A stretch of DNA of 64,000 nt from Vitrella brassicaformis. Its lineage: Eukaryota > Sar > Vitrellaceae. Of the stretch, positions 48,839 through 59,460 are shown in pieces. The stretch spans positions 131,520-195,519 of the forward strand of contig CDMY01000086.1 in assembly GCA_001179505.1 (NCBI GenBank), in the 5' to 3' direction. Both the position numbers and the translations under genes were made by a program. How positions within the stretch are numbered: position 1 is the first letter of the stretch; each line of letters starts with the position of its first letter. The notes under the pieces were generated by a model. The model did no database searches. It was not told where the DNA came from and was given only the letters and a program-made list of their open reading frames with translations.

Positions 48839-49434
48839 GCGGGCCGACAAGCGTCTCTCATGTACAGACAGACAGACAGGTGCGGAGGGCGGATGGCACT
48901 GGGTGGGACGGTGTGGGTCACTGAGAGACCTCTTGTGTGTGTCCCTTTCTTTGTGCAGGTGTGTGTGGGAGGGGCAGACCAATCGTCTCTCTTGTCTCTG
49001 GGTGGAATGAATGAATGGCTGCTGCATGGTGGATGAATGGATGGATGAATGAATGAATGAATGAATGGATGGGTGGGTGGATGGATGGATGGATCAAGAA
49101 GGAGAGGAGTGCCGGTCTGTCTGGCTGTCTGGCTGGCTGTCTGTCCATACATGTGTGTGTGTGGATGTGTGTCTGTGTGGTGGCTGTTTGACATAGCGAG
49201 AGGTAGACAAGACTCACTCAGGCCACGCACCACAATGAATCCATTAGCAGCAAAAACGGAAAACACCAAACTGAGGGAATGTTTCTTGGCATGCTGTCGT
49301 GGCGATGCAAAACTTGCAGAGATGCCTTCGGGGCATGCAGCGTGTGTCGCTGGTTTGCTCCTTAGTTAAGCCTCGCTACTCAAGCAACGCAATAAGTTTG
49401 CTTGTCGAAAAGCCTTCGGCGACTCACGCCAGCA
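48839..49434. other. Spacer with GAATG/GGAT simple repeats
   Basis: Contains tandem GAATGAATG and GGATGGAT tracts at about 49007-49095 and a CTGGCTGTCTGG tract at 49118-49145. A short open frame (49238-49368) has no supporting features. No gene is called. Confidence 0.45.
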
Positions 49435-49577
49435 GGGTTCAGGGTTTGAAGGGTTTGAAACCCTGAGCCCCAGAGCCTGAAACCTGAAACCCTAACCCCG
49501 CCACAAACCCTGAACCCTGAAACCCTAACCCCGCCACAAACCCTGAACCGTGAAACCCTAACCCCGCCACAAACCCA
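49435..49577. repeat. Interstitial telomere-like repeat with 33-bp period
   Basis: Left part carries GGGTTTGAAGGGTTTGAAACCC, an inverted telomere-like palindrome. Then a 33-bp unit, containing CCTGAAACCCTAACCCCGCC followed by ACAAACCCTGAAC, repeats at 49483, 49516 and 49549. The third copy has one change (CCT to CGT) and ends early at about 49577. The CCCTAA/CCCTGAA core resembles plant/apicomplexan-type telomere repeats (CCCTAAA) but is degenerate. Confidence 0.8.
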
Positions 49578-49653
49578 TTCGCTTTCACAGAAGCATGAGC
49601 GACCAGCACGTCTGATCTGAGTCGAGGTGGCTGATCCCTGATCGCTTTTTCAT

Positions 49654-51909
49654 ATGGCATCTTCGGCTGCTGCGGCGCTGAGCGTGCTGTCATGCATCAG
49701 TGCATTCCTGCTGAGTGGTTTGGTCTTCGGCTGGCAGCCCATCCAGCTGCTGCTCATGCGAGAGGTCCATCAATCGCACGCGGGCCTGCAGGCAGATCGA
49801 TGGCTCTGATCGATGACAGTGTGTTTCTGTGTGTGTGCTGTGTGTCGGTGGGGTGCGTGCAGGGCGTGTACGAAGACCTGTGCGACGAAGGCGTCATGGG
49901 CTGTCCAGCGCAGCTCAGAAAGTAAGAGCAGCGACGCAATCATCACTCAGACACCAAGGCCCTGCCGAGTGTTTTCGTTTCCTTTCAGGCTGTCGGAGAT
50001 CTTCACTCTGGCTTCCTTTCTTGTCAGCCTGATTGCCTTGCCGGCGGGTCTGTTTCTGGATCGGTTTGGTCCCAGGCCCACGGTGGCCCTCAGCGGTGTC
50101 CTCATCATCGGGGGGCTGGTCCTCTTCGGTATCAGCGACTCGCAGCTGGACATGTTTTCCCTTGGCTATGCGCTGATGGGCGTCGGTGGCGTGCTGACCC
50201 AGTTCGCGGCCTTTCCTGTCAGTTTCCTTATCCCCGCCTATCAGTCACTCATTCTCGCAGGTGAGATATAGGCTGACGGAGGCGCAGTGCAGTGCACTCA
50301 GCACAGACACATGCAATGCAGCGGAGGAATGGTGTGCTCCTTTCCTGGCTGATCCCAGGAATCAACTGTTGCTTCGATGCGTCGTGCCTGGTGAGAGATC
50401 TACTGACTATAGGATCCGTGGGCACACACACATTGCAAGCAGCCGCATCCGCTCTCTCCCTGTCGTATGCATGGATGCAGGTGTTCCAGGTCTTCTTGAG
50501 CCTGCACGAGTGGACGGGCCTTCCCCGGAGAGTCATGTTCTTGAGCTACAGCGTCATCGCCTTCGCCATCCTCGCCCCGATTATCGTGCTCTGGACGCTG
50601 GTCGACCGCGCCAAATCCAGCAGCACCAGCGGCGGCAAGCTCAAAGTGGAAGACGAGCTCAACGGCTATGTGGCGTTGGGCGACACTGAAGCGGTACTGC
50701 TGGCCTACGATGTGCAGCATGAGATGCAGCAGCTGCACTCGGCCAAGGATGAGGAAGACCTCTCCGGCATGACGCTATACCAACAGTGAGCAAAGCAGGG
50801 ATGGTAGTGAGATAGCGATGCGGTAGATGTCTTGTGTTGTCGATTCAGGTTTTGCAGCAGCGCGTTTTGGACGATTCTCGTTTACACGTGTCTGGGCATG
50901 CTGCGGACATCCCTCTACATCGCCTGTGTGGGCATAGTGCTCAACACATACGGCGATGCGGCGGGGGGCTACGTGTACATCAATCTCTTCGGCGTGCTGC
51001 TGCCCCTGGGCGTCTTCCTCGCTCCCGTCATCGGCTGGACTGTCGACTCCATCGGCTGTCTCAACACTCTTCAGCTGACTAATGCGCTGAGCGTTCTCAA
51101 CTATGGCCTCAGTCTCGTCCCCTCGCTGCAAGTGCAAGCCGCCAACTTCATCGTCTTCACCACTTACAGGGCTTTCTTGTACGCCATGACGGCCACATTC
51201 AACGCGAAGGTGAGCGCCTGGGTGGCTGAGTGGCTGAGTGGCTGACGGACTGACCCTGGCTGCCTTTTTTGTTGTGATGTGCAGACGTTTGGTTTGGCGA
51301 CGATGGGGCGTGTGATGGGTGTGTGCAACTGTGTGTCGGCCTTCACGATCCTTATCCAGCCCTACTTCATCTCAATGATCTTCAGCACCTTCAATGGACA
51401 GATCTTCGTCCCCTTCATGACCATCGTCATGGCAGGGGTCGCACTCGCCCTCGTCAACGAGGCATACAGATGGCATGTGCGCAGGTCAGCCACTCAGCCA
51501 GCAAGCCACTCACAAACAATTCATGGACATCCGACGTTGACACGTCTGTCTCTCCATTCCTTCGTTCAGTAAGCGACGCGGTCTGCGGGCGGCATCGCCG
51601 GGCGACAATCCTGTGTCGCTGGTGGCGCCGAGCCACATGGGAGTCGACGAGAGTGCCCTGCACCCACCACACGATGAGATGCTCGGATACCTTGGCAGAT
51701 TCACGTGCAAGCGCACATCGAGCGGCTTCGACGAAGTGCCGTGGCACGACGGCGCCATGTCGATTGAGAGGCGGCTGAGCGTCACCTCCCCGATGGCACA
51801 CTCGGTGAGGGCGAGGGGGCGGGGCAGCGAAGACTACACGTCTGACGTGGCTGTGAGGAGCGATGGGGAGACGGCAATGAGCACTGCTGCCAACACTGTG
51901 GTGATGTAG
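49654..51909 (+). CDS. MFS transporter, SLC43/ApiAT amino-acid-transporter-like
   Basis: Twelve-helix major facilitator. The ATG at 49654 opens MASSAAAALSVLSCISAFLL. The first helix ends GWQPIQLLLMREGVYEDLC, close to the SLC43 pattern (GW-x-L...Y-DLC). It continues LSEIFTLASFLVSLIALPAG with LFLDRFGPRPTV (the MFS loop 2-3 motif), then LGYALMGVGGVLTQF. A cytosolic loop rich in Glu/Gln (about 50640-50780) separates the two halves. The second half shows FWTILVYTCLGMLRTSLYIA, YINLFGVLLPLGVFLAPVIG, TYRAFLYAMTATFNAK, FGLATMGRVMGVCN and FVPFMTIVMAGVALALVNEA. The C-terminal tail (51560-51906) is Ser-rich and polar. Introns fall at about 49770-49861, 49922-49989, 50262-50480, 50789-50849, 51210-51284 and 51486-51569. 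In apicomplexans this family imports amino acids; the substrate here is unknown. Confidence 0.82.
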
Positions 51910-52796
51910 ACGGCCAGGCAGGCAGGCAGGCGTGTGTATTGGCGTATGTCTTGATCGTGTGGGCGTTGAGTGTGGGTGGGCGGTTGGGTGTGAGGTGATT
52001 TTTGCACACACATGTGGATGTGTGGATGGATGGATGGATACGACGCACAGGAGGTACTTTTTACTTCGCTGTGTCCGGCGTTATGTATCATTCATGCAGT
52101 TTATTCAGTCAGTGTGTGTGGTAGTGTCGGTGTTTCTTTCTTCGTGGCTGTGGCTGTGGCTGGAGGATGGCCATCCATCTGTCGTGTAGGTGTGCTAAGG
52201 ACAGCACTCGTTTGTTGATTGACTCTTTATGGGCAATCAATGTACGTACATGGTGTGCAGGGGTGGGTGGCCATTGTGTGGGGCAGCGCGGCGATGAGTG
52301 AGCCACTCATTCGGTCAGTGGCTGATGGATAAACATGGATTCATTGTCATGGGTGTCCTCAGTGAGTCTCTGGCCTTGCGAAGAGTGAACGATACGTTCC
52401 GGCCATCGCACGCAAACACTAGACAAAGAGTTGCACCTACCTACCCTTCCATCCATTGACACACCATTCCATTCCATTCGATCACGAATGCATCGGCGCA
52501 TCCATCCATCTGCAGATGGATGGGTGCACAGAGGGTCTGTATACAACAGAGAGAGAAAGAGTTCCCTTCCTTCTCTTGTCCCATCACAGAAGCTACAGCG
52601 GCAGCGTCTACTCAAGAGCTCATGCAGCCCCCTTCACGCACCCTCATCATTTCTACATTCAGCCGCATCCACCCGTTTGTCTTGCCTCTCTCCCTTGGTG
52701 TTGTTTTCTCTCCAGCTACTGCTTTGCTCTACGCTACTCCCGCGGTGGCGGGTTACTTCTGTACAGAACGAGCCGATGTACGACGAACATAGCGGT
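51910..52796. other. Convergent 3' spacer
   Basis: Lies between the end of the MFS gene and the end of a minus-strand unknown gene. Simple tracts (CAGG at 51911-51932, GGAT at 52023-52039, CATTC at 52463-52480) are present. Open frames look random. No gene is called. Confidence 0.4.
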
Positions 52797-53533
52797 CTAA
52801 CGCTGGCGGGATGCGAGGCTGATCTTTCTCTTCTCTCCATCCTGCTCGAACTGGAGCTCGAAGAGGTCTGGGCTGTTGTACTGCTTCCAGAGGTCTTCAA
52901 CCACTGTCTGTCGGACAGGCACTTGGGGGGGCCTTAGCGTCCTCCTTGATGTGTTGATGGCGGACACGAGCTCATTCCTGCAGGCCAGGGCCTCCCAAAA
53001 GACCCGCAGAATCGCGCCGATGCTGGCGCCATCTCGCGTACCGATCGTGAACGTTTAAGGTGCACACACCAGAGTCAAGACACATTGCGTCATGGCACGC
53101 TGTTGCTGTGGATATCGTGCCGTCCTCGTCATCTCACCATCTGTACTGGCTTCGCACCCCGCTTCTTCTCCCGGCCCCTCTGTGTTGCAGCACTCACCAC
53201 AAATGCCGGCCCTATCCTCTTGCGTTTGGTGACCGAAACACCGAGTCGGCTGGTCCCTACTCTTGACGCAATGTCCTTCAGGATACCCTGCGCGATTCTG
53301 TGTACCTCATCTGGCGGATGGCGCTCGGTTGTCGTGTCGTCCGCTCGCAGCTCGACAGTCACATGAAGCGGTATTACCGGAAAGTGCGAGTGAGGCGGCT
53401 CATAGGCCATTTTGTTGGTTAATAAGACTCGTGTCTGTAGCCCATTTCGAGACTCGTGTCTGTAGCCCATTTTGTATCCAAGCTGGCTCCATCTTCTGCC
53501 AATCTTCTTCCTCCAGTGCCAGGTGCCGTCCAT
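52797..53533 (-). CDS. Hypothetical protein
   Basis: No family recognised. The ATG at 53533 opens MDGTWHWRKKIGRRWSQLGY. The first exon continues FPVIPLHVTVELRADD, VHRIAQGILKDIASRVGTSR and VTKRKRIGPAFV, with a GTGAGT donor at about 53206. The next exon reads GASIGAILRVFWEALACRNEL, then VEDLWKQYNSPDLFELQFE and ends KISLASRQR with a stop at 52797-52799. The frame may need one more intron near 52930 to stay open. A 22-base direct repeat with 25-bp period (53426-53447 and 53451-53472) sits inside the first exon. The mix of alpha/beta-like segments argues for a folded domain, but function cannot be assigned. Confidence 0.4.
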
Positions 53534-53605
53534 ACCTCAGTCATATGTCAATGAATGAAACGCATAAAGGCAGGCAGGCAGGCAGGCTAGGCGTCCCTCA
53601 CGCAC

Positions 53606-54763
53606 TCACTGCTGCTTACAGCTGTCGGGATCCCCCGTGTGGTCCCTCGGCTGCCTTGCTGCCGCACCCTCACCCCCACTGTGCACGTACCCGCCGCCCT
53701 CCGCCCCTTCATGTGCCTCACTGGCGGCATCCTCGTTGACACCCAGCGCCTCTATGAGGCTCTGCACCTCGCTGTCGTGCACGTCGCCCTGCGCCAGCTT
53801 GCTCAGCACCGACGGCGTCAGCCGGCTGCTCTCCAAAGCTGAGCCGTCAAACCCAAAGAACCGTAGGAACTCCGCAAACCCCCGGGCATCTTCCTCTGTG
53901 AAGTTTGAAGGCTGGCTGCTGTGTGTGGATGGCCTGTGCGCCGCTGTAGGGTGCGGCTGGTGTGGGTGCGGGTGAGAGAGGTGGTCGAGAGCACCTGGCC
54001 CGCCGAGGTCTCGCATCACCTCCTCAGGTGGCTTGCCGAACTCCTGCAGCTGCACCAGCAGCTCCTGGATCCTCAGAGTCGTGGGCGAGGGGTCGGTCGA
54101 TGAAGCTCCCGTGGTGCTGGTGGCCTTGCTCTCCTGTTCCTCCTGGTCGAAGAGGGCCACCACCTGCCGATAGATGGACACCTGCCGCTCGTAACGCCCC
54201 AGGTCCTCCTCAGATATCACTTGGTCGTCCGACCCGCCCTCGTCCCTCTTTTGCCTCTGGGCATCCAGCCATGGCTCGAATCGCGACAAGACCTGCCGCA
54301 TGGGCTCATGCAGCACATCACGCGAGAATACGCCCTCCAGCAGCTCGTCCAATGCCTTCTCGAAATCGCCATCATTCAGCAGCCCGCCCCCCGACAGTGG
54401 CACGTCTGCTGCCGACTCTGGCCTCCTCTCCTCCTTGTCGAGCTGCTCCAGCTCCGCCTTCATGTGACCGAGCGCCGACTCGATGTTGGCAGCGATGCCG
54501 CTGCTGGCGGTATTACCGCTGCTGGGTGGGGGATCAGCACGCGGTGGCCGGTAGGGTGAGGAGGGGGCTGGCGACGTGCGGGCTGCTGACTCGTTGACGC
54601 GTGGCGGTGGTGTGGCAGCTGCGGGAGGGGGGGAAGAGGGGGAAGGTGGCTGCTTGGGAGGTGCGCTTGACGCCGATGCGGCTGAAGGTGGTGCATCTTG
54701 CTGCGGCCTTGGCTGTGCTGCGTCCGAGAGTTCCTCGAGGGTCTCCTTCAGAAGGTCATCCAT
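53606..54763 (-). CDS. PEX19: PEX19 peroxisomal membrane-protein chaperone
   Basis: PEX19 binds newly made peroxisomal membrane proteins in the cytosol and docks them through PEX3. The ATG at 54763 opens MDDLLKETLEELSD, an acidic helix like the PEX3-binding start of the family. A Pro/Ala/Ser-rich stretch follows. The conserved core is EKALDELLEGVFSRDVLHEPM (about 54290-54355), FEPWLDAQRQKR, EEDLGRYERQVSIYRQVVALF and IQELLVQLQEFGKPPEEVMRDL (about 54000-54075). This corresponds to the PPEE-L segment of PEX19. The protein ends DSCKQQ, so the last four residues are CKQQ, a CaaX-type farnesylation box and the same ending as in baker's yeast Pex19 as I recall it. The gene is one open frame without introns, unusual beside its intron-rich neighbours. 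Choosing 54793 as start would add ten residues and bury the conserved N-terminus. Confidence 0.92.
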   Translation of the reverse strand: MDDLLKETLEELSDAAQPRPQQDAPPSAASASSAPPKQPPSPSSPPPAAATPPPRVNESAARTSPAPSSPYRPPRADPPPSSGNTASSGIAANIESALGHMKAELEQLDKEERRPESAADVPLSGGGLLNDGDFEKALDELLEGVFSRDVLHEPMRQVLSRFEPWLDAQRQKRDEGGSDDQVISEEDLGRYERQVSIYRQVVALFDQEEQESKATSTTGASSTDPSPTTLRIQELLVQLQEFGKPPEEVMRDLGGPGALDHLSHPHPHQPHPTAAHRPSTHSSQPSNFTEEDARGFAEFLRFFGFDGSALESSRLTPSVLSKLAQGDVHDSEVQSLIEALGVNEDAASEAHEGAEGGGYVHSGGEGAAARQPRDHTGDPDSCKQQ

Positions 54764-54907
54764 GACGATGCAGACGACACCGTAGCGCAGCAATGATCAA
54801 AACCTTCCGCTCGTGCCTTCGTGGAAGGCGAGCCAAGGAGAGGCTGCGAGCTCAAATTGCAGATCTGCCGGATCTACGCAGGCCATGCGAGGGCCTGGCG
54901 AGGGGAG
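54764..54907. promoter_or_regulatory. Shared spacer between PEX19 and plastid sigma factor
   Basis: About 145 bases between two divergent start codons, so a bidirectional promoter is likely. No TATA element was seen. If the sigma-factor start is the upstream ATG at 54821, the spacer is under 60 bases. Confidence 0.35.
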
Positions 54908-57900
54908 ATGACGCAGGTCTTTCCTTGGCTGATTCTATTTTTCTCACTCAACATCTCAGCAGCTTTCAGGACAACAAGACACGGTGCCTTTCGCCACATG
55001 GAGGCGGCATTCACCCCGCCGCACAGCAGCGTCGTGTGCGGGAACATGCGGCCAACAAGATCCTCTGCTGCACTGCGTGCAAAGCGCCAGGGTGGACCCG
55101 CACCTGTGGAGCACAAGAGGCGGAGCGGGCAGAAGGGGGGCAACAAGCCGCAGACCAGTGCATCTCGGGCCAAGGAGGAGACTGGGGTGTTCACTTCTGA
55201 CGAAATGCGCGATTTGAAAGACCTCCAGGCATGCAACGAGAGCACAGTGCGCAGGAGGCCGGACGGGATGATTGGTTCCGTTCTGTGTGTGTCCTGACTG
55301 CTTCAGGGTTCTCCCTCTCTGTGGGAAGCGACCCTTGAGGCGCGCAAGCAGTACCCACAGGTCGGCATGCACGGCACAAGACACTGTTAATGATCAAAGT
55401 CAGACCGTATGTGCGGTTGGTTTGTTGATCCATCAGCTGCCGCGTGAGGCAGCATTGCGCGAGTACCTCAAGGCAAGCAGGCCCACACAGCCGCCACAGG
55501 CACACGACGAAGTACCCGCCGTAACGCCCGTCAAGCGGCGAAGGAGAACCCCCAAGACACAGCAGCCCAGGCCGCTTCCTGCAGCAGCTGCAGCCACCAA
55601 CCAGACGGCGGACCATTTGCATCTGCCGCTTGCTGCAAGGGAGAGGCCATCTGTAGCGGCTGGTGCTGTGGCAGCTGGCGAGCCCCCCGTGTCATCCTCA
55701 CGTAATGGCAGCGATGTCTATCAGCAGCTCAATGTAGCTGACGGGTCGGTGTACATCCCGGGGCTCTCAGCACCCGACGGACAGGTACTGTCGAACACTC
55801 ACAGACAATGCCATCCGTCTATCGTCCTGTCGACCATCCTCTCCCCCTTTGCGTGTGTGCGTGCAGGTGCCGTCGAGCACATCGTTATCCTGGGCGAGAG
55901 CCCCAGCGTCTGCCGGCAGCGGGGCCGCTGCTCTCCCCGTCCTTCGTCAACAGATTCCATCCTCCCCCCTGGCCCCTCCCATCAACACCACATGGGAGGC
56001 GGGCGCCACGCTGGCCACCATAATGGCACAGGGGTTCAAGACCATCACTGGGGGCGGCGACTTCGCCCGCCTCTACGCTTCCCTCGCCAACCTGCGGGCA
56101 CTCACGAAAGAACAGACGCCGGTAGGAAGCCGCTCTGCCCACACACATGCAAAGATCCATGTGTGTGCATCCGTGTGTGTCCTCGGTGTTCTCATGCAGA
56201 TGTATGGCCGCTACGCGGATCTGAGGGGCCTGGTGGTCCGTCTCAATCAGACGGTCCGTGACCGCAAGGTCCGCTACTCGCGGGAGGCCCTCGAGCGCCG
56301 ACTGGCTTCCATCACATTGCCTGGCCTGAACGACGACTATGGCAGCAGCCTTGTAGGCCAGGAAGACCACAGCCAGAACCCGCTGGCCGCCGTGTCTGAG
56401 TGGCTGGAGGCCCTGCTGCGGCAGGAGGGGCCTACTGGGGCTGTCGAAGCCAACGTGACGCGGGCACTGCGTCTGCTGAATCGGCTGACGCCCCCTGAGC
56501 CGTCGGTGGGCGAGGCGGAACTGGTGCTGGAGGCCCTCGACGACATCACACACGCCGACAACGTCACGGTCCTCCGGGCCATGGCGGCACACTGGGGCAT
56601 TGACAGTGGCGAGAGGGACGTGTGGGAGCTGATTGGTGACCCGCAGTTGAGATCCCGTCTGTGCGCCCCCCTCACGCCAGGCACACGGGACATTATCTCG
56701 GTCGTGGCGGACACACTGCAGCAGCTGGAGCCGGCGAGGGGGCTTGTCATCCCCCCTGAGATGGGCGACAACATGACGGAGAGCGAGGCGCTGCGGCTGG
56801 TGACTGAGGGCGGTACCTACACCGACACGTCTGGCCGCACCATCACCCTCAAGCCACTGCGGGACCTCAGCAGCAAGAGGCGGCGGCAGCGGCTGCTGCG
56901 CTATGGCCTCACGCACACACACGTAGAGGCGCGTGACGCCGATGACAGCACTGCGGAAGAGCTGGACAGTGACAGTGACGAGGAGATTGACAACAGCAGC
57001 AGCTCGGATGAGACGACAGCGAGGCGACGGGCGTCACCGCAAGAGGCCCGCGCCATGGACAGATACATTCGGTGAGAGGGCGAGCGCTCACACGCCCCAC
57101 AGGTCTGTCAGATGACGGATATTTGCTTGTGTGTGTGTGTGTCAGGCTGGCCACGGTTGTTGACTTCCTGCACCCCCTGCTGATGCAGTGGATCGCCGAG
57201 ACCGCCGCCTCCATCAGTGCCGATGGCGCCACACACGGCAACTTGCGCAACAGGAGTTTCCGAAGGTCACTCGAGAAGGCCCTGCAGCAGCGACAGGGCG
57301 GCCGGCTGGCCGACTACCTCAAGGTCATCGAACGAGGGGGCCAGGAGGCCATCGACCGATTCCTCCAGTGAGCATGCAGAGAGACAGCACAGACAGACAC
57401 GCAGCAGCACACGACGCAGGCCAGATTAGATACGCAGTTTTTCGTGTTGGCTGCAGGGATGGGTTGAAGACCCTATTCTACCAAGTGAACCGGATCGTCC
57501 GTGTGAGCGGCCCCCTTGACACAGATGCTATCACACGGAGGGGCGAACTGCTCATGGTGGGTGGGTGAGGTGACTGACCTGACTGACACCCACATTGCTC
57601 TCTGCATGCTTCTGTCTGATCTGATTGTCTGTCTGTCTGTCTGTGTGCAGGAGGGATACGTGTTGCTGCAGCACATGGTTCGGGAGTACTCGTACCGTCA
57701 GGTGTGGACCTTCCAGTCCTACCTCGGCCTCCGCATGTTCGAGCGCCGCATCGTCGAGATGGGCTTCAACCTCTCACGCAAAATGATCCACGTCAGGGTA
57801 CGGATTTCTATGGGTGTGAGGGAGTGGGGGGAGAGACGCCTCTGCCTGCCTGCCTGCCACTGCAAACAAAGTGACCTGGTACGGTGTGCCCGTGTCTGTC

Positions 57901-59005
57901 TGTTGTGCTGTGTGCAGTCTGGTGAGAGCCGGCGCATCAACGCCCTCTACGGCAAGATGGTCGAATACGAAGCACAGGTCAGTCAAGCCGGGCACAGGCA
58001 CTCACAGCAGAGGCAGCCAGTAAGCCGTGTATGTGTGTTGGTCGGTTGGTCGATTCGTTCAGTTTGGCCGCCCGCCGATGGCCGACGAGTTGGCATCGTT
58101 GCTGGGGTGGTCGGTGGCCGAGGTCAACCGGGTCACGCAACTCAGACACAGACTCAAAAATGTAACCACAGACCACAGGCACAGACATACACCACACCCA
58201 GCCCGCCCTTAGATGGCACCTCGCGTCTCTGTCTGTCTGTCTGTCTGTCTGTCTGTCATGTGTGTGTGTGCAGATGCAGTCCCTTGAGGAGAAGAGCAGC
58301 ATGTTTGGTGGCGGGGATGACGGCATCGGCGCCCCCGGCCCCACAGGCAGCTCAATCGACGTCGTGCCTGACGCACGGCTGGGCGAGTCTCAAGACGACC
58401 TGCACCACAGCGACAAACACAAGGACGCCGCAAGCGCCATGAGAGAGAGCTTCCGGCGTGCTGCCGAGCAGCAGGAGTACAGGCGGCTGCTGTCAGAGTG
58501 GCGGGTGGCATTTGCTGATGTCATGGACACGGCACAGATGGCCGACCCACTCAGCCGCGAGGCCATCGCGGCATACCTCTCCCACTCTGCAGCCACCGAC
58601 AAACAGAAAGAGGTCAGTGAGCCGCCTGAAACCTCTCTTGTCTATCTGAGTGTGTGTGTGTGTGTGTCTGTGTGTGTATAGGTGCTGGAGCGCCATTACG
58701 GTCTGGGTGGCTCTCAGCGGCCGATGACGATATCAGAGATCGCCCGTCTGTTTGGACGGCACCACGCCGCCATCCAGAAGCACATCAAGAAGGGCACCGA
58801 CGCCATACTCGACTTCGTCCTGCACCGACAGCCGTCCTTCTTCGCCTTTGTGGACGAGAGCGCCCTGCATGGTCCGGACGGCCATGTGGATGACATCGGG
58901 GCGTCGGTCATCTACAACGCGCATGTCAGGAGGGCGTCGCTGCTGGTCCAAGAGACCAATGAGACAAAGCTGAGAGACCAGCAGAGGGCTGTGGTGCTGA
59001 CCTGA
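54908..59005 (+). CDS. Nuclear-encoded plastid sigma-70-type RNA polymerase factor
   Basis: Should direct the bacterial-type plastid RNA polymerase to promoters. The ATG at 54908 gives a signal peptide (MTQVFPWLILFFSLNISAAF) followed by a basic Ser/Arg-rich stretch. Phe right after the predicted cleavage site is typical of bipartite leaders for secondary red plastids. A long non-conserved N-terminal part runs to about 57060. Sigma region 2: DGLKTLFYQVNRIVRV (57458-57505), then EGYVLLQHMVREYSYRQVW (57650) and TFQSYLGLRMFERRIVEMGF. Region 3: RRINALYGKMVEYEAQFGRPP (about 57930 joined to 58063) with ADELASLLGWSVAEV. Region 4: LERHYGLGGSQRPMTISEIA (about 58685-58745) then RLFGRHHAAIQKHIKKGTDA, matching the helix-turn-helix that reads the -35 box. 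An acidic Ser-rich segment lies at 56930-57010. The stop is TGA at 59003-59005. Introns carry CA and CTGT tracts. Confidence 0.85.
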
Positions 59006-59460
59006 GTGACGGGCCAGGTTGTGTCAGTGCATTGGTTGTGGGTGCATTGTGCCACGCAATGCAATGCGTTTGTCGTATGCATGCGCGTCAGTCAGGCCTT
59101 TTGTTTGTACAGAGTCAGCGGACGGAAGGGACGTACGGACGAGGAGCTAGCCATGTGGGTGTATCATGAACAGACGGATGGATGGACGCAGTTTGGCCGA
59201 TTGCGGCATGTGCATTGAGATAGTGCACCGTGTCAATAACATGATAGTCACACAAGGGGCGCACACAAAGAAGAAAGCGAGACGCGAAGGTAAGCTGGCG
59301 GGACGGAAAAATCTTGACCTAACCGTTCGGCCCTCACGAGTCTAGAATCGGGGGTAGATTCGATGCACAGCTTTATTCGATCCCCACTTTAGGAGCAATC
59401 ATCCCGTGTCTCTTCCTTTACGCAGCAAACACAGATTCATTCATTCATTCAGTCAGTAAG
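59006..59460. other. Convergent 3' spacer
   Basis: Lies between the end of the sigma-factor gene and the end of a minus-strand unknown gene. It contains ATTCATTC (59440-59452). No gene or structured RNA was recognised. Confidence 0.4.

Noticed and set aside
49238-49368. Short open frame MNPLAAKTENTK
   Set aside because: Only about 44 codons, no homology seen, and it ends just before the telomere-like array.
49483-49577. Possible CRISPR-like direct repeats
   Set aside because: Units are directly tandem with no spacers and the genome is eukaryotic.
59280-59400. Possible tRNA-like sequence with a GATTCGAT element
   Set aside because: No cloverleaf could be folded by eye; acceptor and anticodon arms do not pair.
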